The notes beneath the pieces were generated by a model that was not told where the DNA came from, did not search any database, and saw only the letters and a list, made by a program, of their open reading frames with translations. 64,000 bases of DNA, taken from positions 1 to 64,000 of the forward strand of contig NZ_MDSU01000011.1 in assembly GCF_002119425.1 (NCBI RefSeq), given 5' to 3'. Source of the DNA: Desulfurella amilsii. GTDB taxonomy: Bacteria > Campylobacterota_A > Desulfurellia > Desulfurellales > Desulfurellaceae. Of this stretch, positions 34,475 through 43,367 are shown piece by piece. The stretch's first letter is position 1, and every line of letters begins with the position of its first letter. The translations under genes were made by a program, and so were the position numbers.

Positions 34475-35154
34475 TCTTTTTCTGCCTCGTAGCCAGAAAT
34501 CATTGATGATACTGTACCTTTTTTGTCGCCTACATCATGGGCTAGTATCATATAAACATGTCCTATAAAGAAAACTATAAAAAACCATGTAAGTAATCTA
34601 TGCAGATCATACACATTCGCATAACCACTCATTAGGCTTACAAACCAGTACAGTGCTTTTTGCATAAAAGACATCCCACGAATGGTGTTTTGACCCATTG
34701 TAAACATTACAAGTCCAGAGATAATTTGAAAAATACAGGCAATAATAAATAAAAAGTAAAATAATGACTGAAGCGGGTTGTATTTACTCTTAATTGGCAC
34801 GCCATAGGGCTTAAATGTGATGTAATAGGAAATAACAGTTTTCCATTCTTTAATATTAAACCATTCAAACAATAAACTTTTCCAATCTGCGTCGTATCTG
34901 GAAAAGAAAGCATAATATAGCCTCATTATAATGGCAAACATAAATATGAACCCAAAAGTAAAGTGAATAAACCTAACATCTGCCATAGCAAATGTATTAT
35001 AAGCTTCACGAGTGCCTGGCGAGTAGATAAACCAGAAAGGATCAGCTATATAAAAGCCTGTGAAAGTCAATACTACTATACAAATGAACGTTGTCCAGTG
35101 TATGAGTCTACGTGCAACTGTCCACCTATAGTGCATTTTAACTTCGTTATCCAT
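34471..35154 (-). CDS. Ni/Fe-hydrogenase b-type cytochrome subunit
   Basis: The product (227 residues from ATG 35154) has four main membrane helices and heme-ligand histidines of the HyaC/HydC family (VARRLIHWTTF, FIHFTFGFIF, VYDLHRLLTWFF, IGHVYMILAHD). It anchors the hydrogenase dimer and passes electrons from H2 to the quinone pool. The upstream-extended ORF (35202) is large-subunit DNA in another frame. GAGGTG precedes the chosen ATG, 1 bp after the large-subunit stop. Confidence 0.93.
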   Translation of the reverse strand: MDNEVKMHYRWTVARRLIHWTTFICIVVLTFTGFYIADPFWFIYSPGTREAYNTFAMADVRFIHFTFGFIFMFAIIMRLYYAFFSRYDADWKSLLFEWFNIKEWKTVISYYITFKPYGVPIKSKYNPLQSLFYFLFIIACIFQIISGLVMFTMGQNTIRGMSFMQKALYWFVSLMSGYANVYDLHRLLTWFFIVFFIGHVYMILAHDVGDKKGTVSSMISGYEAEKE

Positions 35155-35155
35155 A

Positions 35156-36871
35156 TTACACCTCGACTTTAAATTCGCGCAACTTGCCAGTGTCTGCATC
35201 AATTAAATGTACAGCGCATGCCAAACATGGGTCAAATGAGTGGATGGTGCGGAGAATCTCCAGCGGTTCTTCTGGGTTTGGTACTGGCAAATCCACTAAC
35301 GAAGCTTCATATGCCCCTTTTTGGCCAATTTCATCCCTTGGAGAAGCATTCCATGTAGATGGTACAACTACCTGATAGTGTTTAATTGTTTTGCCTTTTA
35401 TTGTAATAAAATGCCCTAGGGAGCCACGTGGTGCTTCAACAAGTGCCACGCAGGCATTTGTTTCTTCTTTTGGAAACTCAAAGCGTGTCCATGTGCTTTC
35501 GTCACCTTGCTTTAAATTTGCAATTAAGTCTTTGATAAATATATACGTGCCATCGCAAATATAGGCAGTCTCTAAGGCTCTTGCAGCAGTTCTGCCTACT
35601 GTAGAATACATTTGCTCAAAGCTTGCGTTGTGTTTCTTCAAAAATTCATCCAAGCGTTTTCTCATATCTTTATGGTTTGTAGCGTATCCTACTATCCACC
35701 TAGCAAGAGGCCCTACTTCCATAACTTTTCTTTTGTATCGAGGGGCTTTTATCCAAGAGTATTTGCCGTCTTTTTTAACTGTGTTGTTGGGGTTTAGGCC
35801 CGTATACTGAGGTATTGTTTCTTCAATGCCTGGGTATAAACCTGTCTTCGAGCCTTCGTACCATGAGTGGGCAACGGTTTCTGTGATTGATTTCTCATCT
35901 ACTGTAGACTCAAATATATTGAGATTTCCATCATATACTACACCTTGGGGCAGGTATCTATACTTTGCTTCCCAATCGTTTGTTTCTGGAAAACCGCCAT
36001 AGCTTAAGAAATTGTAGTTTCCAATACCCCAGTCTTTTACAAACTCATCTTTGTAAAAATGCACAAGCATGTCAATGTCGGGCAAGTATGCGTTGTATAT
36101 AAAATTTTTTACACTATCGAGCTTAAATTGGAACTCTGCAAGGCGGTTTGGGTCAAGCATATCCATTACGCTTGATATGCCACCTATGACTAAGCTTTGA
36201 GGGTGTGGATTTTTTGCACCATATATTGCTTGCATCTGTGCAACAATCACCTGTGTATGCAATGCATCTAAGTAGTGACTGATCATTACAAGATCAGCTT
36301 CCGGGGACATTTTATACAAAGGGTTGCCTAGATAAGCATTTGTAAATGGGCCTAGTTGTCCACTTGCAACAAATTTTTCTAACTTTGCTTTAACTTCTTT
36401 GTAATGCGAAACCGAGCCATTATAAGGTGTTTTTGAAAATTCGTAAGCTAAATCTGCAGCCTTTTGTGGATCTGCTTTTAAAGCACCGCCAACGTCAGCC
36501 CAATCGAGGCTGTGAAGTGCGTAAAAATGGACTATATGATCGTGCATAAATTGAGTGGCATTAATTAGGTTTCGAATAAGTCTTGCATTTGTTGGAGGTC
36601 TTATACCAAGGGCTACTTCTGTAGCCATAGTATTGCCTTCATAGTGAGAGTAAGTACATACGCCACAAATGCGCTGTGCAAGCAAGCCACCGTCTCTAAT
36701 ATCCCTTCCTTGCAGTATAGGCTCTATGCCGCGCCATAATGTACCAGAACTCCATGCATCAGATACTTTGCCATTCTTTATATCAACTTCTATGCGTAAA
36801 TGACCTTCAATGCGCGTTATTGGATCCACAACCAAGTGTTGGTTAACTTCTTTTGTTGAAATCTTAGCCAT
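35156..36871 (-). CDS. [NiFe]-hydrogenase large (catalytic) subunit
   Basis: The 571-residue subunit holds the Ni-Fe(CN)2CO site. The two cysteine pairs are C69/C72 in QRICGVCTYSH and C549/C552 in DPCLACAVH. Sixteen residues after H555 form the C-terminal peptide removed by the maturation protease. None of the ligands is selenocysteine. Together with the Tat-exported small subunit it forms a group 1 membrane-bound uptake hydrogenase. It lies 13 bp after the small-subunit gene. Confidence 0.97.
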   Translation of the reverse strand: MAKISTKEVNQHLVVDPITRIEGHLRIEVDIKNGKVSDAWSSGTLWRGIEPILQGRDIRDGGLLAQRICGVCTYSHYEGNTMATEVALGIRPPTNARLIRNLINATQFMHDHIVHFYALHSLDWADVGGALKADPQKAADLAYEFSKTPYNGSVSHYKEVKAKLEKFVASGQLGPFTNAYLGNPLYKMSPEADLVMISHYLDALHTQVIVAQMQAIYGAKNPHPQSLVIGGISSVMDMLDPNRLAEFQFKLDSVKNFIYNAYLPDIDMLVHFYKDEFVKDWGIGNYNFLSYGGFPETNDWEAKYRYLPQGVVYDGNLNIFESTVDEKSITETVAHSWYEGSKTGLYPGIEETIPQYTGLNPNNTVKKDGKYSWIKAPRYKRKVMEVGPLARWIVGYATNHKDMRKRLDEFLKKHNASFEQMYSTVGRTAARALETAYICDGTYIFIKDLIANLKQGDESTWTRFEFPKEETNACVALVEAPRGSLGHFITIKGKTIKHYQVVVPSTWNASPRDEIGQKGAYEASLVDLPVPNPEEPLEILRTIHSFDPCLACAVHLIDADTGKLREFKVEV

Positions 36872-36884
36872 TTTTTACCCCCTC

Positions 36885-38105
36885 TTATTTTTTTTCATCT
36901 GGTGTATCTTGGTTATTCTTGTTATTTTTTTCTTCTTTTTCTTTTTTCTTTTGAGCTTTTGCTCTTATAATTGAGCCTGCTGCGTGTACGCCTACTGCAC
37001 CAATTGTAATACCGGTTACAAGTTCGCCTATTGCATCACTTGTAGCTTCTACACCACCAAATGCTGGTATCCTGATGCCTGCTTTATCATTTGGCTCTTC
37101 AAATGGTGCCATTGTATCCCAAAAATCAGGTTCTGAGCATCCAATACAGCCATGGCCTGCGCCTACTGGCCAGTTTGTACCCTGATTGAACCTGTACCTT
37201 GGACAGTTATTGTATGTAAGTGGACCCTTACAGCCCATTTTATACAGACACCAGCCTTTTTTTGCGCCTTCATCGCCCCATTCTTGGACAAATTCGCCTG
37301 CGTCAAAATGCGCTCTGCGCTCACAGTTATCATGGATTCTGCCGCCATATGCCCAAATAGGCCTGTAGCTTAAATCAAGCGGTGGTACTCTATCAAATAG
37401 TAAAATGTGCACTACAGTGCCTATCATATTTACAGCGTTTGGCGGACAACCTGATACATTTACAACCTCACAGCCCAAAATATCATGCACACCTTTTGCG
37501 CCTGTGGGGTTTGGGTACGCTGCTTGCACACCGCCAAAGGATGAGCAGGTGCCAAAATTTAGTATATATTTTGCATCTTTTGATATTCTCTTGAGCCTGT
37601 GAAGCCCAGTTTCTGCATTTGCACCAATGCGTAGGTATATGCCATCATCTTTTGTGGGTATGCCCCCTTCTACTACTAATATATAACTGCCTTTGTATTT
37701 TGCTATTGCTGACTCCAAAGCTTCTTCTGCCCTTTTTCCTGATGCCATCATAAGCGTGTCGTGAAAAGCTAAGTTAATCGTGTCAAAAATTACCTGCTCA
37801 ATGCTAGGGTTTATAGTCCTTAAGAAAGCTTCAGTACAGCCCGTACATTCTGCAAAGTGCAGCCAGATAACCGTAGGTCTTTGAGCAATTGCTGCTACTG
37901 CTTTTGCAACGCGCGGCTCAAATATGGGTGGCAGACTCAAGGCAGCTGTAATCATAGATGTCCATTTTAAAAAATCCCTTCTTGAAAAACCAGCTTCTTT
38001 GAGTTTGGTGTAGAATTGTTGCTCTCGCTCTTTTGAGCAACCGTTTTTTAGACGCTCATCTACTTCAGACAACAATGCTTCATAGCTAAGACTGTCTTTT
38101 TTCAT
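36885..38105 (-). CDS. [NiFe]-hydrogenase small subunit, Tat-exported
   Basis: The precursor (406 residues from ATG 38105) carries a twin-arginine signal, SRRDFLKW, at 41-48 after an unusually long n-region of about 40 residues. The proximal cluster starts CTGC at 87-90, so the extra cysteines that make some group 1 enzymes oxygen-tolerant are absent here. Medial and distal cluster ligands follow (CKGPLTYNNCPRYRF, GHGCIGCSEPDFWD). A C-terminal hydrophobic stretch and a charged Lys/Glu/Asn tail end the protein. AGAGGAG supports ATG 38105 over an in-frame TTG at 38111. It is the first gene of the hydrogenase operon. Confidence 0.95.
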   Translation of the reverse strand: MKKDSLSYEALLSEVDERLKNGCSKEREQQFYTKLKEAGFSRRDFLKWTSMITAALSLPPIFEPRVAKAVAAIAQRPTVIWLHFAECTGCTEAFLRTINPSIEQVIFDTINLAFHDTLMMASGKRAEEALESAIAKYKGSYILVVEGGIPTKDDGIYLRIGANAETGLHRLKRISKDAKYILNFGTCSSFGGVQAAYPNPTGAKGVHDILGCEVVNVSGCPPNAVNMIGTVVHILLFDRVPPLDLSYRPIWAYGGRIHDNCERRAHFDAGEFVQEWGDEGAKKGWCLYKMGCKGPLTYNNCPRYRFNQGTNWPVGAGHGCIGCSEPDFWDTMAPFEEPNDKAGIRIPAFGGVEATSDAIGELVTGITIGAVGVHAAGSIIRAKAQKKKEKEEKNNKNNQDTPDEKK

Positions 38106-38138
38106 AGCCAACTCCTCTTTTGCATATATTTACAAATT

Positions 38139-38167
38139 GTTTTAGGTAATAAGTTTGGGTTTGTCAA
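38139..38167 (-). promoter_or_regulatory. Candidate promoter of the hydrogenase operon
   Basis: On the minus strand: TTGACA, 17-bp spacer, TAAAAC. The -35 is perfect; the -10 is weak, as expected for an activator-dependent promoter. Start would be near 38132, giving a short leader. Confidence 0.45.
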
Positions 38168-38193
38168 TAAAAAAATTAATTATTTCTAATTAT

Positions 38194-38215
38194 ATATTTG
38201 TCATATATTTGTCAT
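38194..38215. repeat. Tandem 11-bp direct repeat in the hydrogenase/hypF divergent region
   Basis: ATATTTGTCAT occurs twice without a gap, one helical turn apart. It is centred about 72 bp upstream of the predicted hydrogenase start and about 98 bp upstream of the predicted hypF start. This would suit two regulator subunits binding on the same DNA face. Confidence 0.6.
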
Positions 38216-38266
38216 TAAATATGCAATAATATATATGAAATTAAATACAATTATGATAAAATTGTA

Positions 38267-38295
38267 TTGACATTGAATAGTAATGTTATTAGGAT
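38267..38295 (+). promoter_or_regulatory. Candidate promoter of hypF-hypCDE
   Basis: TTGACA, 17-bp spacer, TAGGAT. The start would be near 38302, leaving a leader of about 70 nt containing the purine run AGAGAGAGGGGGGA. It diverges from the hydrogenase promoter. Confidence 0.45.
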
Positions 38296-38373
38296 GGCAA
38301 TTGTAAGAGAGAGGGGGGATTTTTGTGGGTGATATTTTAACTGCATCATTTAAATATTTAATTTGTTCACTAA

Positions 38374-40584
38374 ATGTTAGCAATTAAAGTTAAAATATAT
38401 GGTATTGTGCAAGGTGTAGGTTTTAGACCTGTTCTTTATAACATATTTAAGAGCTATACAGGCTGGGTGCGCAACTCATCGTGCTGTGTTGAATTGTATA
38501 TAGAATCAGCAAAGCCAATAAATATTGAAAGAATTATCATTAAAAATAAGCCTAAAAATGCTTTTATAAGATCGATAGACTACAGCGTCCACAAAATAAA
38601 AAAATGCGCTTACAGAAGCTTTGTAATTAAATATAGCCAAGAAAAAAATAACCAAAAAAATATCAATATAACGCCCGATTGGGGCATGTGTAAAAGTTGT
38701 CAAAAAGAATTGTTTGACATTACAAACAGGCGCTACCTTCACCCCTTAATCACATGCACAGATTGCGGTCCTCGTTTTAGTATTGCAAAAGATGGTTTGT
38801 TTGATAGACTAAATACCACAATGAGTGCCTTTGAAATGTGCAATGCGTGCACTAAAGAGTATACCGATAGCAGCCAAAGGCGTTTTCATGCTCAAACTAT
38901 CTCGTGCAAACAATGCGGTCCTCGCTATTTTTATGTAAAAAACAATCAAGCTGTGCTAAAAGATATCCAGGCAATTCAAAAAGCAGCTATTGATTTAACA
39001 AGATCTAAAGTTGGTTTGCTAAAAGGCATAGGCGGGTATCATTTAATTTGCAATTGCTTAGATAAGCTGGCCGTTGAAAAAATAAAATACATAAAGCACA
39101 GAGAAGAAAAGCCTTTTGCTGTAATTGTAAGAGATATTGAGACTGCAAAAAAATACGCTTATCTACAAAAAAGCGAAATTGATATATTAGAATCTCAAAT
39201 AAAACCCATATTGCTTGCAAAATCCAAAAATGATTATTTAAAATTAGTAAACCTTGAAAGTCCTTTTGTGGGCATAATGCTGCCATATGCACCGATTCAT
39301 CTACTTTTGTTTTATTTTTCACGCCTGGATTGCCTTGCAGCAACAAGTGCGAATTTAAGCGAGTCTCCACTCATTTATAAAGATAGTGATGCTGTTAATT
39401 TTAGTGGTGTAGATTTTGTGCTGCTTCACAATAGGAAAATTTTAAGACCCATTGAAGACTCCATTGTACATTTTTCTCTAAACAAGCAGTTAATCTATCG
39501 ATATGCAAGAGGGTTTGCGCCCTCACCGTTTTACCTAAAAGGCGTAAAACCCAATATTTTAGCGCTAGGTGCAGATATGAAGAATAATATTGCAATAACA
39601 CTAAAAGATACGATAGTTTTATCCCAATACACGCCTGATTTGTCAAATTACGAAAACTACGAGCAATTTAGCAGGAAAGTTAATGATTTTTTATCATTTT
39701 TTGACATAAAAAAAGTCGATTTAGCTATATGTGACAAACATCCAAATTACCTATCAAGCAGTTATGCAAGAGAGGCATTTCCTTGCGTAGTTGAAACACA
39801 GCACCACAAGGCACACTTCGCAAGTGTTTTAATGGAAAATGATTATTATGGCGATTGTGTTGCAGTAGTGCTTGATGGGACAGGTTTTGGCGATGATGGC
39901 AATATTTGGGGTGGTGAGTTTTTTGTTAAAGAGAAAACGCTAATAAAACGCATTGGCCATATTAAATACTTTCCCATTTTTTTTGGCGACAAAGCCATAA
40001 AAGAGCCATACCGCATAGCAGCCTCATATATGTATGAAGTTACAAAAGATATTGAATATGTAAAATTTTTGTTTCCTGAGTACAAAGATGTAATTTCGCT
40101 AATACCAAAACTAAAACCAGCGCTTACAAGCTCGGCTGGAAGGCTGTTTGATGCAGTTAGCGCCTTGATTAATATAAAGCACAAAAATACTTTTGAAGCA
40201 CAATCTGCTATGCTTTTGGAATATGAGGCAGAAAAACACAAATCAACAAAAATACTTGATTATAAGATCAATGATTTTATTATTGATTTTTCAGAAACAC
40301 TAAAAACAATAGCAAAAAGGCGAGATTTATTATCCGCTAGAGTTTTTCACAATACGTTTACACAAGCCATATTTGAAAACGTCCTATCAATATCAAAACA
40401 CACAGGTATAGATACTATAGCGCTAGGCGGCGGAGTCTTCCAAAATAGTTTAGTTTTTGCTGGCCTTTATAAAAAATTAATTAAAGCTGGCTTAAAGGTT
40501 ATGTTTAACTCAAGATTTCCAATAAATGATGGCTCGATTGCTATCGGCCAGATCTATTTAGCGAAGGAGGGGATATGTGTATAG
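38374..40584 (+). CDS. hypF: Carbamoyltransferase HypF
   Basis: The 736-residue protein has an N-terminal acylphosphatase domain (YGIVQGVGFRP, 9-19), zinc-finger pairs (CKSCQ..CTDCG, CNACT..CKQCG), a YrdC-like domain (about 195-370) and a C-terminal Kae1-like domain with HHKAH and VVLDGTGFGDDG. HypF makes thiocarbamoyl groups on HypE from carbamoyl phosphate, the precursor of the CN ligands. A stop codon directly precedes the ATG, so no earlier start exists, and no Shine-Dalgarno site is apparent. It overlaps hypC by 10 bp. Confidence 0.95.
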   Translation: MLAIKVKIYGIVQGVGFRPVLYNIFKSYTGWVRNSSCCVELYIESAKPINIERIIIKNKPKNAFIRSIDYSVHKIKKCAYRSFVIKYSQEKNNQKNINITPDWGMCKSCQKELFDITNRRYLHPLITCTDCGPRFSIAKDGLFDRLNTTMSAFEMCNACTKEYTDSSQRRFHAQTISCKQCGPRYFYVKNNQAVLKDIQAIQKAAIDLTRSKVGLLKGIGGYHLICNCLDKLAVEKIKYIKHREEKPFAVIVRDIETAKKYAYLQKSEIDILESQIKPILLAKSKNDYLKLVNLESPFVGIMLPYAPIHLLLFYFSRLDCLAATSANLSESPLIYKDSDAVNFSGVDFVLLHNRKILRPIEDSIVHFSLNKQLIYRYARGFAPSPFYLKGVKPNILALGADMKNNIAITLKDTIVLSQYTPDLSNYENYEQFSRKVNDFLSFFDIKKVDLAICDKHPNYLSSSYAREAFPCVVETQHHKAHFASVLMENDYYGDCVAVVLDGTGFGDDGNIWGGEFFVKEKTLIKRIGHIKYFPIFFGDKAIKEPYRIAASYMYEVTKDIEYVKFLFPEYKDVISLIPKLKPALTSSAGRLFDAVSALINIKHKNTFEAQSAMLLEYEAEKHKSTKILDYKINDFIIDFSETLKTIAKRRDLLSARVFHNTFTQAIFENVLSISKHTGIDTIALGGGVFQNSLVFAGLYKKLIKAGLKVMFNSRFPINDGSIAIGQIYLAKEGICV

Positions 40585-40814
40585 GTATACCAATGCAGAT
40601 TGTTGAAGTTTACGAAGACGGAATAAGCGGTGTGATTGAGGCAGGTGGAACAAAAAAGCACTGTTTTTTTATGTTGATAGACAACCCCAAAGTAGGCGAT
40701 TATGTGCTTGTACATGCAGGAAACGCTATATCAAAGCTTGACGAACAAGAAGCAAAAGAAAATTTAGAACTCATAGAGCAGTGTCTTTTGGGGGCAAAAG
40801 GTGCAGTGGAGTAA
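40575..40814 (+). CDS. hypC: Hydrogenase assembly chaperone HypC
   Basis: The 79-residue protein begins MCIGIPMQI, with the essential Cys2 after Met removal, and has the family's small barrel (VGDYVLVHAGNAISKLD). HypC carries the Fe(CN)2CO group with HypD and delivers it to the large subunit. AGGAGGGG lies upstream within hypF. It overlaps hypD by 14 bp. Confidence 0.94.
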   Translation: MCIGIPMQIVEVYEDGISGVIEAGGTKKHCFFMLIDNPKVGDYVLVHAGNAISKLDEQEAKENLELIEQCLLGAKGAVE

Positions 40815-41889
40815 ATTTAAAGACAAAGACTTAGTTTTATCGCTTGCCCATGGTATTAAACAAAAAGCAAAGAAATTTGATAGATTGCGCATTATGCATG
40901 TATGCGGCACACATGAAAATGCTATTGCAAGGTACGCACTTCGGGATTTATTGCCGAATAATATCAAATTGCTAGCAGGGCCCGGCTGCCCTGTGTGTGT
41001 TACAAGCTCAAAAGACATAGATGCTATTATTAACTATGGCATAAAAAACGACTGTACAATTTTGACATTTGGCGATATGCTTAGGGTCAAAGGAAGCGCT
41101 TACTCATTATTAAGTGCAAGCAAATTAGGTTTGTATGTAAAAATGGTATATGGTTTGGATGAGGCTATTTACTATGCAAAACAGGCTAAAAAAGATGCAA
41201 TATTTTTTTCTGTGGGGTTTGAAACCACAGCAGCGCCTGTTGCAAGCATAATAAAAAGCGTAAATTTACCAGAAAATTTGAGTTTTTTTAGCGTGCACAA
41301 ATACACACCAAATGGCGTATTAGAATTGCTAAAAGCTGGAAAACTAAACATTGATGCGCTAATTTTACCAGGCCATGCAAGTATAGTCTCGGGTCTTGCA
41401 CCGTATGAAAAAGTTGCCAGTAGTTTTAATCTCCCATGCGTTGCAGCGGGTTTTGAGCCAGTCGATGTCTTAGGCGCCATACTAATGATTATAAATCAGC
41501 TTGAGGATAATATTTGTAAAGTGGAAAACGAGTACGAGCGGCTTTTAAACTATGAAGGCAACAAGTTAGCGCAGAAAGCACTCAATGATATTTTCGATAT
41601 AACAGATAGTATATGGAGAGGGCTTGGTATAATAAAAAACAGTGGATTTGAGTTTAAAAAAACTTACAATTACTTAAATGCAAAGTTAAAGTTTAACATT
41701 CCATTTAGCGATAGCTATACAGAAGAGCAAAAAGGTTGCAGATGCGCAGAAGTGATATTGGGCACTATAGAGCCGCCACAGTGTCCTATGTATGCTAAAA
41801 TATGTAACCCGCATAATCCTGTTGGGCCTTGTATGGTTTCAGATGAAGGTACCTGCAGAAACTGGTGGGAGGTTAAAGGTGACATTTGA
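40801..41889 (+). CDS. hypD: Fe-(CN)2CO cofactor assembly protein HypD
   Basis: The 362-residue protein has the conserved blocks IMHVCGTHENAIARY, GPGCPVCVTSS, FFSVGFETTAAP and the C-terminal 4Fe-4S cysteines (GCRCAEVILG, CPMYAKICNPHNPVGPCMVS). It assembles the Fe(CN)2CO unit with HypC, taking cyanide from HypE. The start is GTG with a G-rich site upstream. The 3' end overlaps hypE by 11 bp. Confidence 0.95.
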   Translation: MQWSKFKDKDLVLSLAHGIKQKAKKFDRLRIMHVCGTHENAIARYALRDLLPNNIKLLAGPGCPVCVTSSKDIDAIINYGIKNDCTILTFGDMLRVKGSAYSLLSASKLGLYVKMVYGLDEAIYYAKQAKKDAIFFSVGFETTAAPVASIIKSVNLPENLSFFSVHKYTPNGVLELLKAGKLNIDALILPGHASIVSGLAPYEKVASSFNLPCVAAGFEPVDVLGAILMIINQLEDNICKVENEYERLLNYEGNKLAQKALNDIFDITDSIWRGLGIIKNSGFEFKKTYNYLNAKLKFNIPFSDSYTEEQKGCRCAEVILGTIEPPQCPMYAKICNPHNPVGPCMVSDEGTCRNWWEVKGDI

Positions 41890-42844
41890 TAAAATCACAA
41901 TGGATCATGGCTCTGGTGGCAAGCTTACGCTCGAGCTGATAGAAAATATTTTTAAAGCAAACGCAGGCTTAGATAGTGCAATTTTAGGCGATATAGCATT
42001 TACAACCGATTCACATTCGATAACCCCACTTTTCTTTAGAGGGGGAGATATTGGTAAATTATCGGTTAGTGGTACTATGAATGATTTATTATGTGTAGGT
42101 GCAAAACCTATGTATTTATCAAGTGCTTTTATTATGGAAGAAGGTTTTTTAATTTCGGATTTAAAAAAAATTGTCCAATCAATGCTTAGCGAAGCAAAAA
42201 GCGCTAATGTCGAGATTGTCTGTGGAGACACAAAGGTTATAGAATCAAATAAAGGCTTTTATGTTAATACTTCTGCTATAGGTAAAATTATAAGGCCGAT
42301 AGATGGCTCAAAAATAAAAGAAGGCGATAAGATAATTGCCACAGGCAATATAGGTGAGCATGGTTTTGCAATACTAAACGAAAGAGAAAATCTTCAATTA
42401 ACTTCACATTTAGCATCTGACTGTGCAGAACTAACTGGTCTTATCTTGCCAATTATTGAATCTGATCTAGAAATACACTGGATGAGAGATCCTACGCGTG
42501 GTGGGCTTGCTATGTGTTTAAACGAGTTATGCTATAAAAGGGATTTTGGTGTTGAAGTATTTGAAGAACTTGTACCTATTTCTCAAGAAGTATTATCCAT
42601 TTCTGAGATGCTCGGTATTGAGCCATACTACAGTGCAAATGAAGGCAAAATGGTAATAGTTGTACCTCCAAAAGATGCATCAAAAATTCTAGATTTACTC
42701 CATAAACACCCACTGGGCAAAAATGCTAGTTTAATTGGCGAGATTACAAAAGATCACCCTCAAAAAGTATTGCTTAACTTAAGCTATGGCACAAAAAGAC
42801 TGCTTTCTATGCCTATTGTAGAAAAAATGCCAAGGATTTGTTAA
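41879..42844 (+). CDS. hypE: Carbamoyl dehydratase HypE
   Basis: The product (321 residues from GTG 41879) has the HypE core MDHGSGGKLTLELI, the PurM-like ATP-binding domain, and ends in PRIC; the final Cys carries the carbamoyl group that becomes cyanide. The longer frame back to 41792 reads hypD in another frame. GGGAGG before the GTG supports the shorter start. It completes the HypABCDEF set. Confidence 0.95.
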   Translation: MTFDKITMDHGSGGKLTLELIENIFKANAGLDSAILGDIAFTTDSHSITPLFFRGGDIGKLSVSGTMNDLLCVGAKPMYLSSAFIMEEGFLISDLKKIVQSMLSEAKSANVEIVCGDTKVIESNKGFYVNTSAIGKIIRPIDGSKIKEGDKIIATGNIGEHGFAILNERENLQLTSHLASDCAELTGLILPIIESDLEIHWMRDPTRGGLAMCLNELCYKRDFGVEVFEELVPISQEVLSISEMLGIEPYYSANEGKMVIVVPPKDASKILDLLHKHPLGKNASLIGEITKDHPQKVLLNLSYGTKRLLSMPIVEKMPRIC

Positions 42845-42847
42845 AAC

Positions 42848-42876
42848 TTGACTTTTGAGTTTTATTGTGATAGATT
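42848..42876 (+). promoter_or_regulatory. Candidate promoter of the RRM gene
   Basis: TTGACT, 17-bp spacer, TAGATT, directly after the hypE stop. It would give a leader of about 57 nt before the GTG start at 42940. Confidence 0.5.
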
Positions 42877-42939
42877 ATTTAAAATTGGTGCAGGCTGTAC
42901 AAAAGGTCTCATCGGAAATTCTTTTTTGGAGTGTGTTTT

Positions 42940-43224
42940 GTGAATACGAACAAGTTGTACGTAGGTAATCTAAATTACCAAACAACGGAAGAGAAACTTA
43001 AAGAAGTTTTCTCAGGTTATGGCAGTGTGGTATCGGTAAAAGTTATTGAAGGTAAAGGTTTTGCCTTTGTAGAGATGGAATCAAAAGATGATGCTCAAAA
43101 GGCTAAAGATGCTCTAGACAACACAGACTTAGACGGCAGAAACATCAGGGTCGATGAAGCAAAACCTAGGGAGTCAAACCCAAGACCAAGATCTAACTAC
43201 TCTAACTCAAGAAACAGATTTTAA
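42940..43224 (+). CDS. RRM-domain RNA-binding protein
   Basis: The product (94 residues from GTG 42940) is one RNA-recognition motif with RNP2 LYVGNLNY and RNP1 KGFAFVEM, then a short Arg/Ser/Asn/Pro tail (PRPRSNYSNSRNRF). Such small RRM proteins occur in cyanobacteria and some Proteobacteria and Campylobacterota and often respond to cold. GGAG stands 8 bases before GTG 42940; an earlier in-frame GTG at 42931 is too close. It has its own promoter and terminator, so it is a single-gene unit between hypE and the Aor locus. Confidence 0.88.
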   Translation: MNTNKLYVGNLNYQTTEEKLKEVFSGYGSVVSVKVIEGKGFAFVEMESKDDAQKAKDALDNTDLDGRNIRVDEAKPRESNPRPRSNYSNSRNRF

Positions 43225-43235
43225 TCCTCTTTTAA

Positions 43236-43268
43236 AGCAGGGCTTGATAGCCCTGCTGATATATTTTA
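43236..43268 (+). terminator. Intrinsic-type terminator after the RRM gene
   Basis: AGCAGGGC and GCCCTGCT form a perfect 8-bp stem with a 6-base loop at 43236-43257, followed by GATATATTTT rather than a pure T run. It probably ends the RRM transcript. Confidence 0.6.
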
Positions 43269-43310
43269 CTTGCCTTAAAACTTAAATTCTTCTTAAAAAA
43301 CCATAAAAAA

Positions 43311-43338
43311 TTGAAAAAACATAAATTTGGGGTATAAT
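43311..43338 (+). promoter_or_regulatory. Sigma-70 promoter of the Aor locus
   Basis: TTGAAA, 16-bp spacer, TATAAT (perfect -10), about 30 bp before the aorA start. Confidence 0.65.
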
Positions 43339-43367
43339 TAATTAATAAGTTAATGAGGAGGTCTTTT

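Noticed and set aside
35155-35202. N-terminal extension of cytochrome b frame
   Set aside because: These bases code for the end of the large subunit; GAGGTG supports ATG 35154.
35156-36871. Selenocysteine in the hydrogenase active site
   Set aside because: All four ligand positions are Cys codons; no in-frame TGA.
38290-38320. Sigma-54 promoter around TGGCAATTGTAAGAG before hypF
   Set aside because: The GG..GC dinucleotides at -24/-12 are not present with the required spacing.
41792-41878. N-terminal extension of HypE frame
   Set aside because: This is the hypD C-terminal cysteine region read in another frame; GGGAGG and the GTG at 41879 fit the family start.
43225-43367. Moco/Tuco riboswitch before aorA
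   Set aside because: The leader after the predicted promoter is only about 25-30 nt, too short for such a fold; the hairpin upstream is the terminator of the RRM gene.
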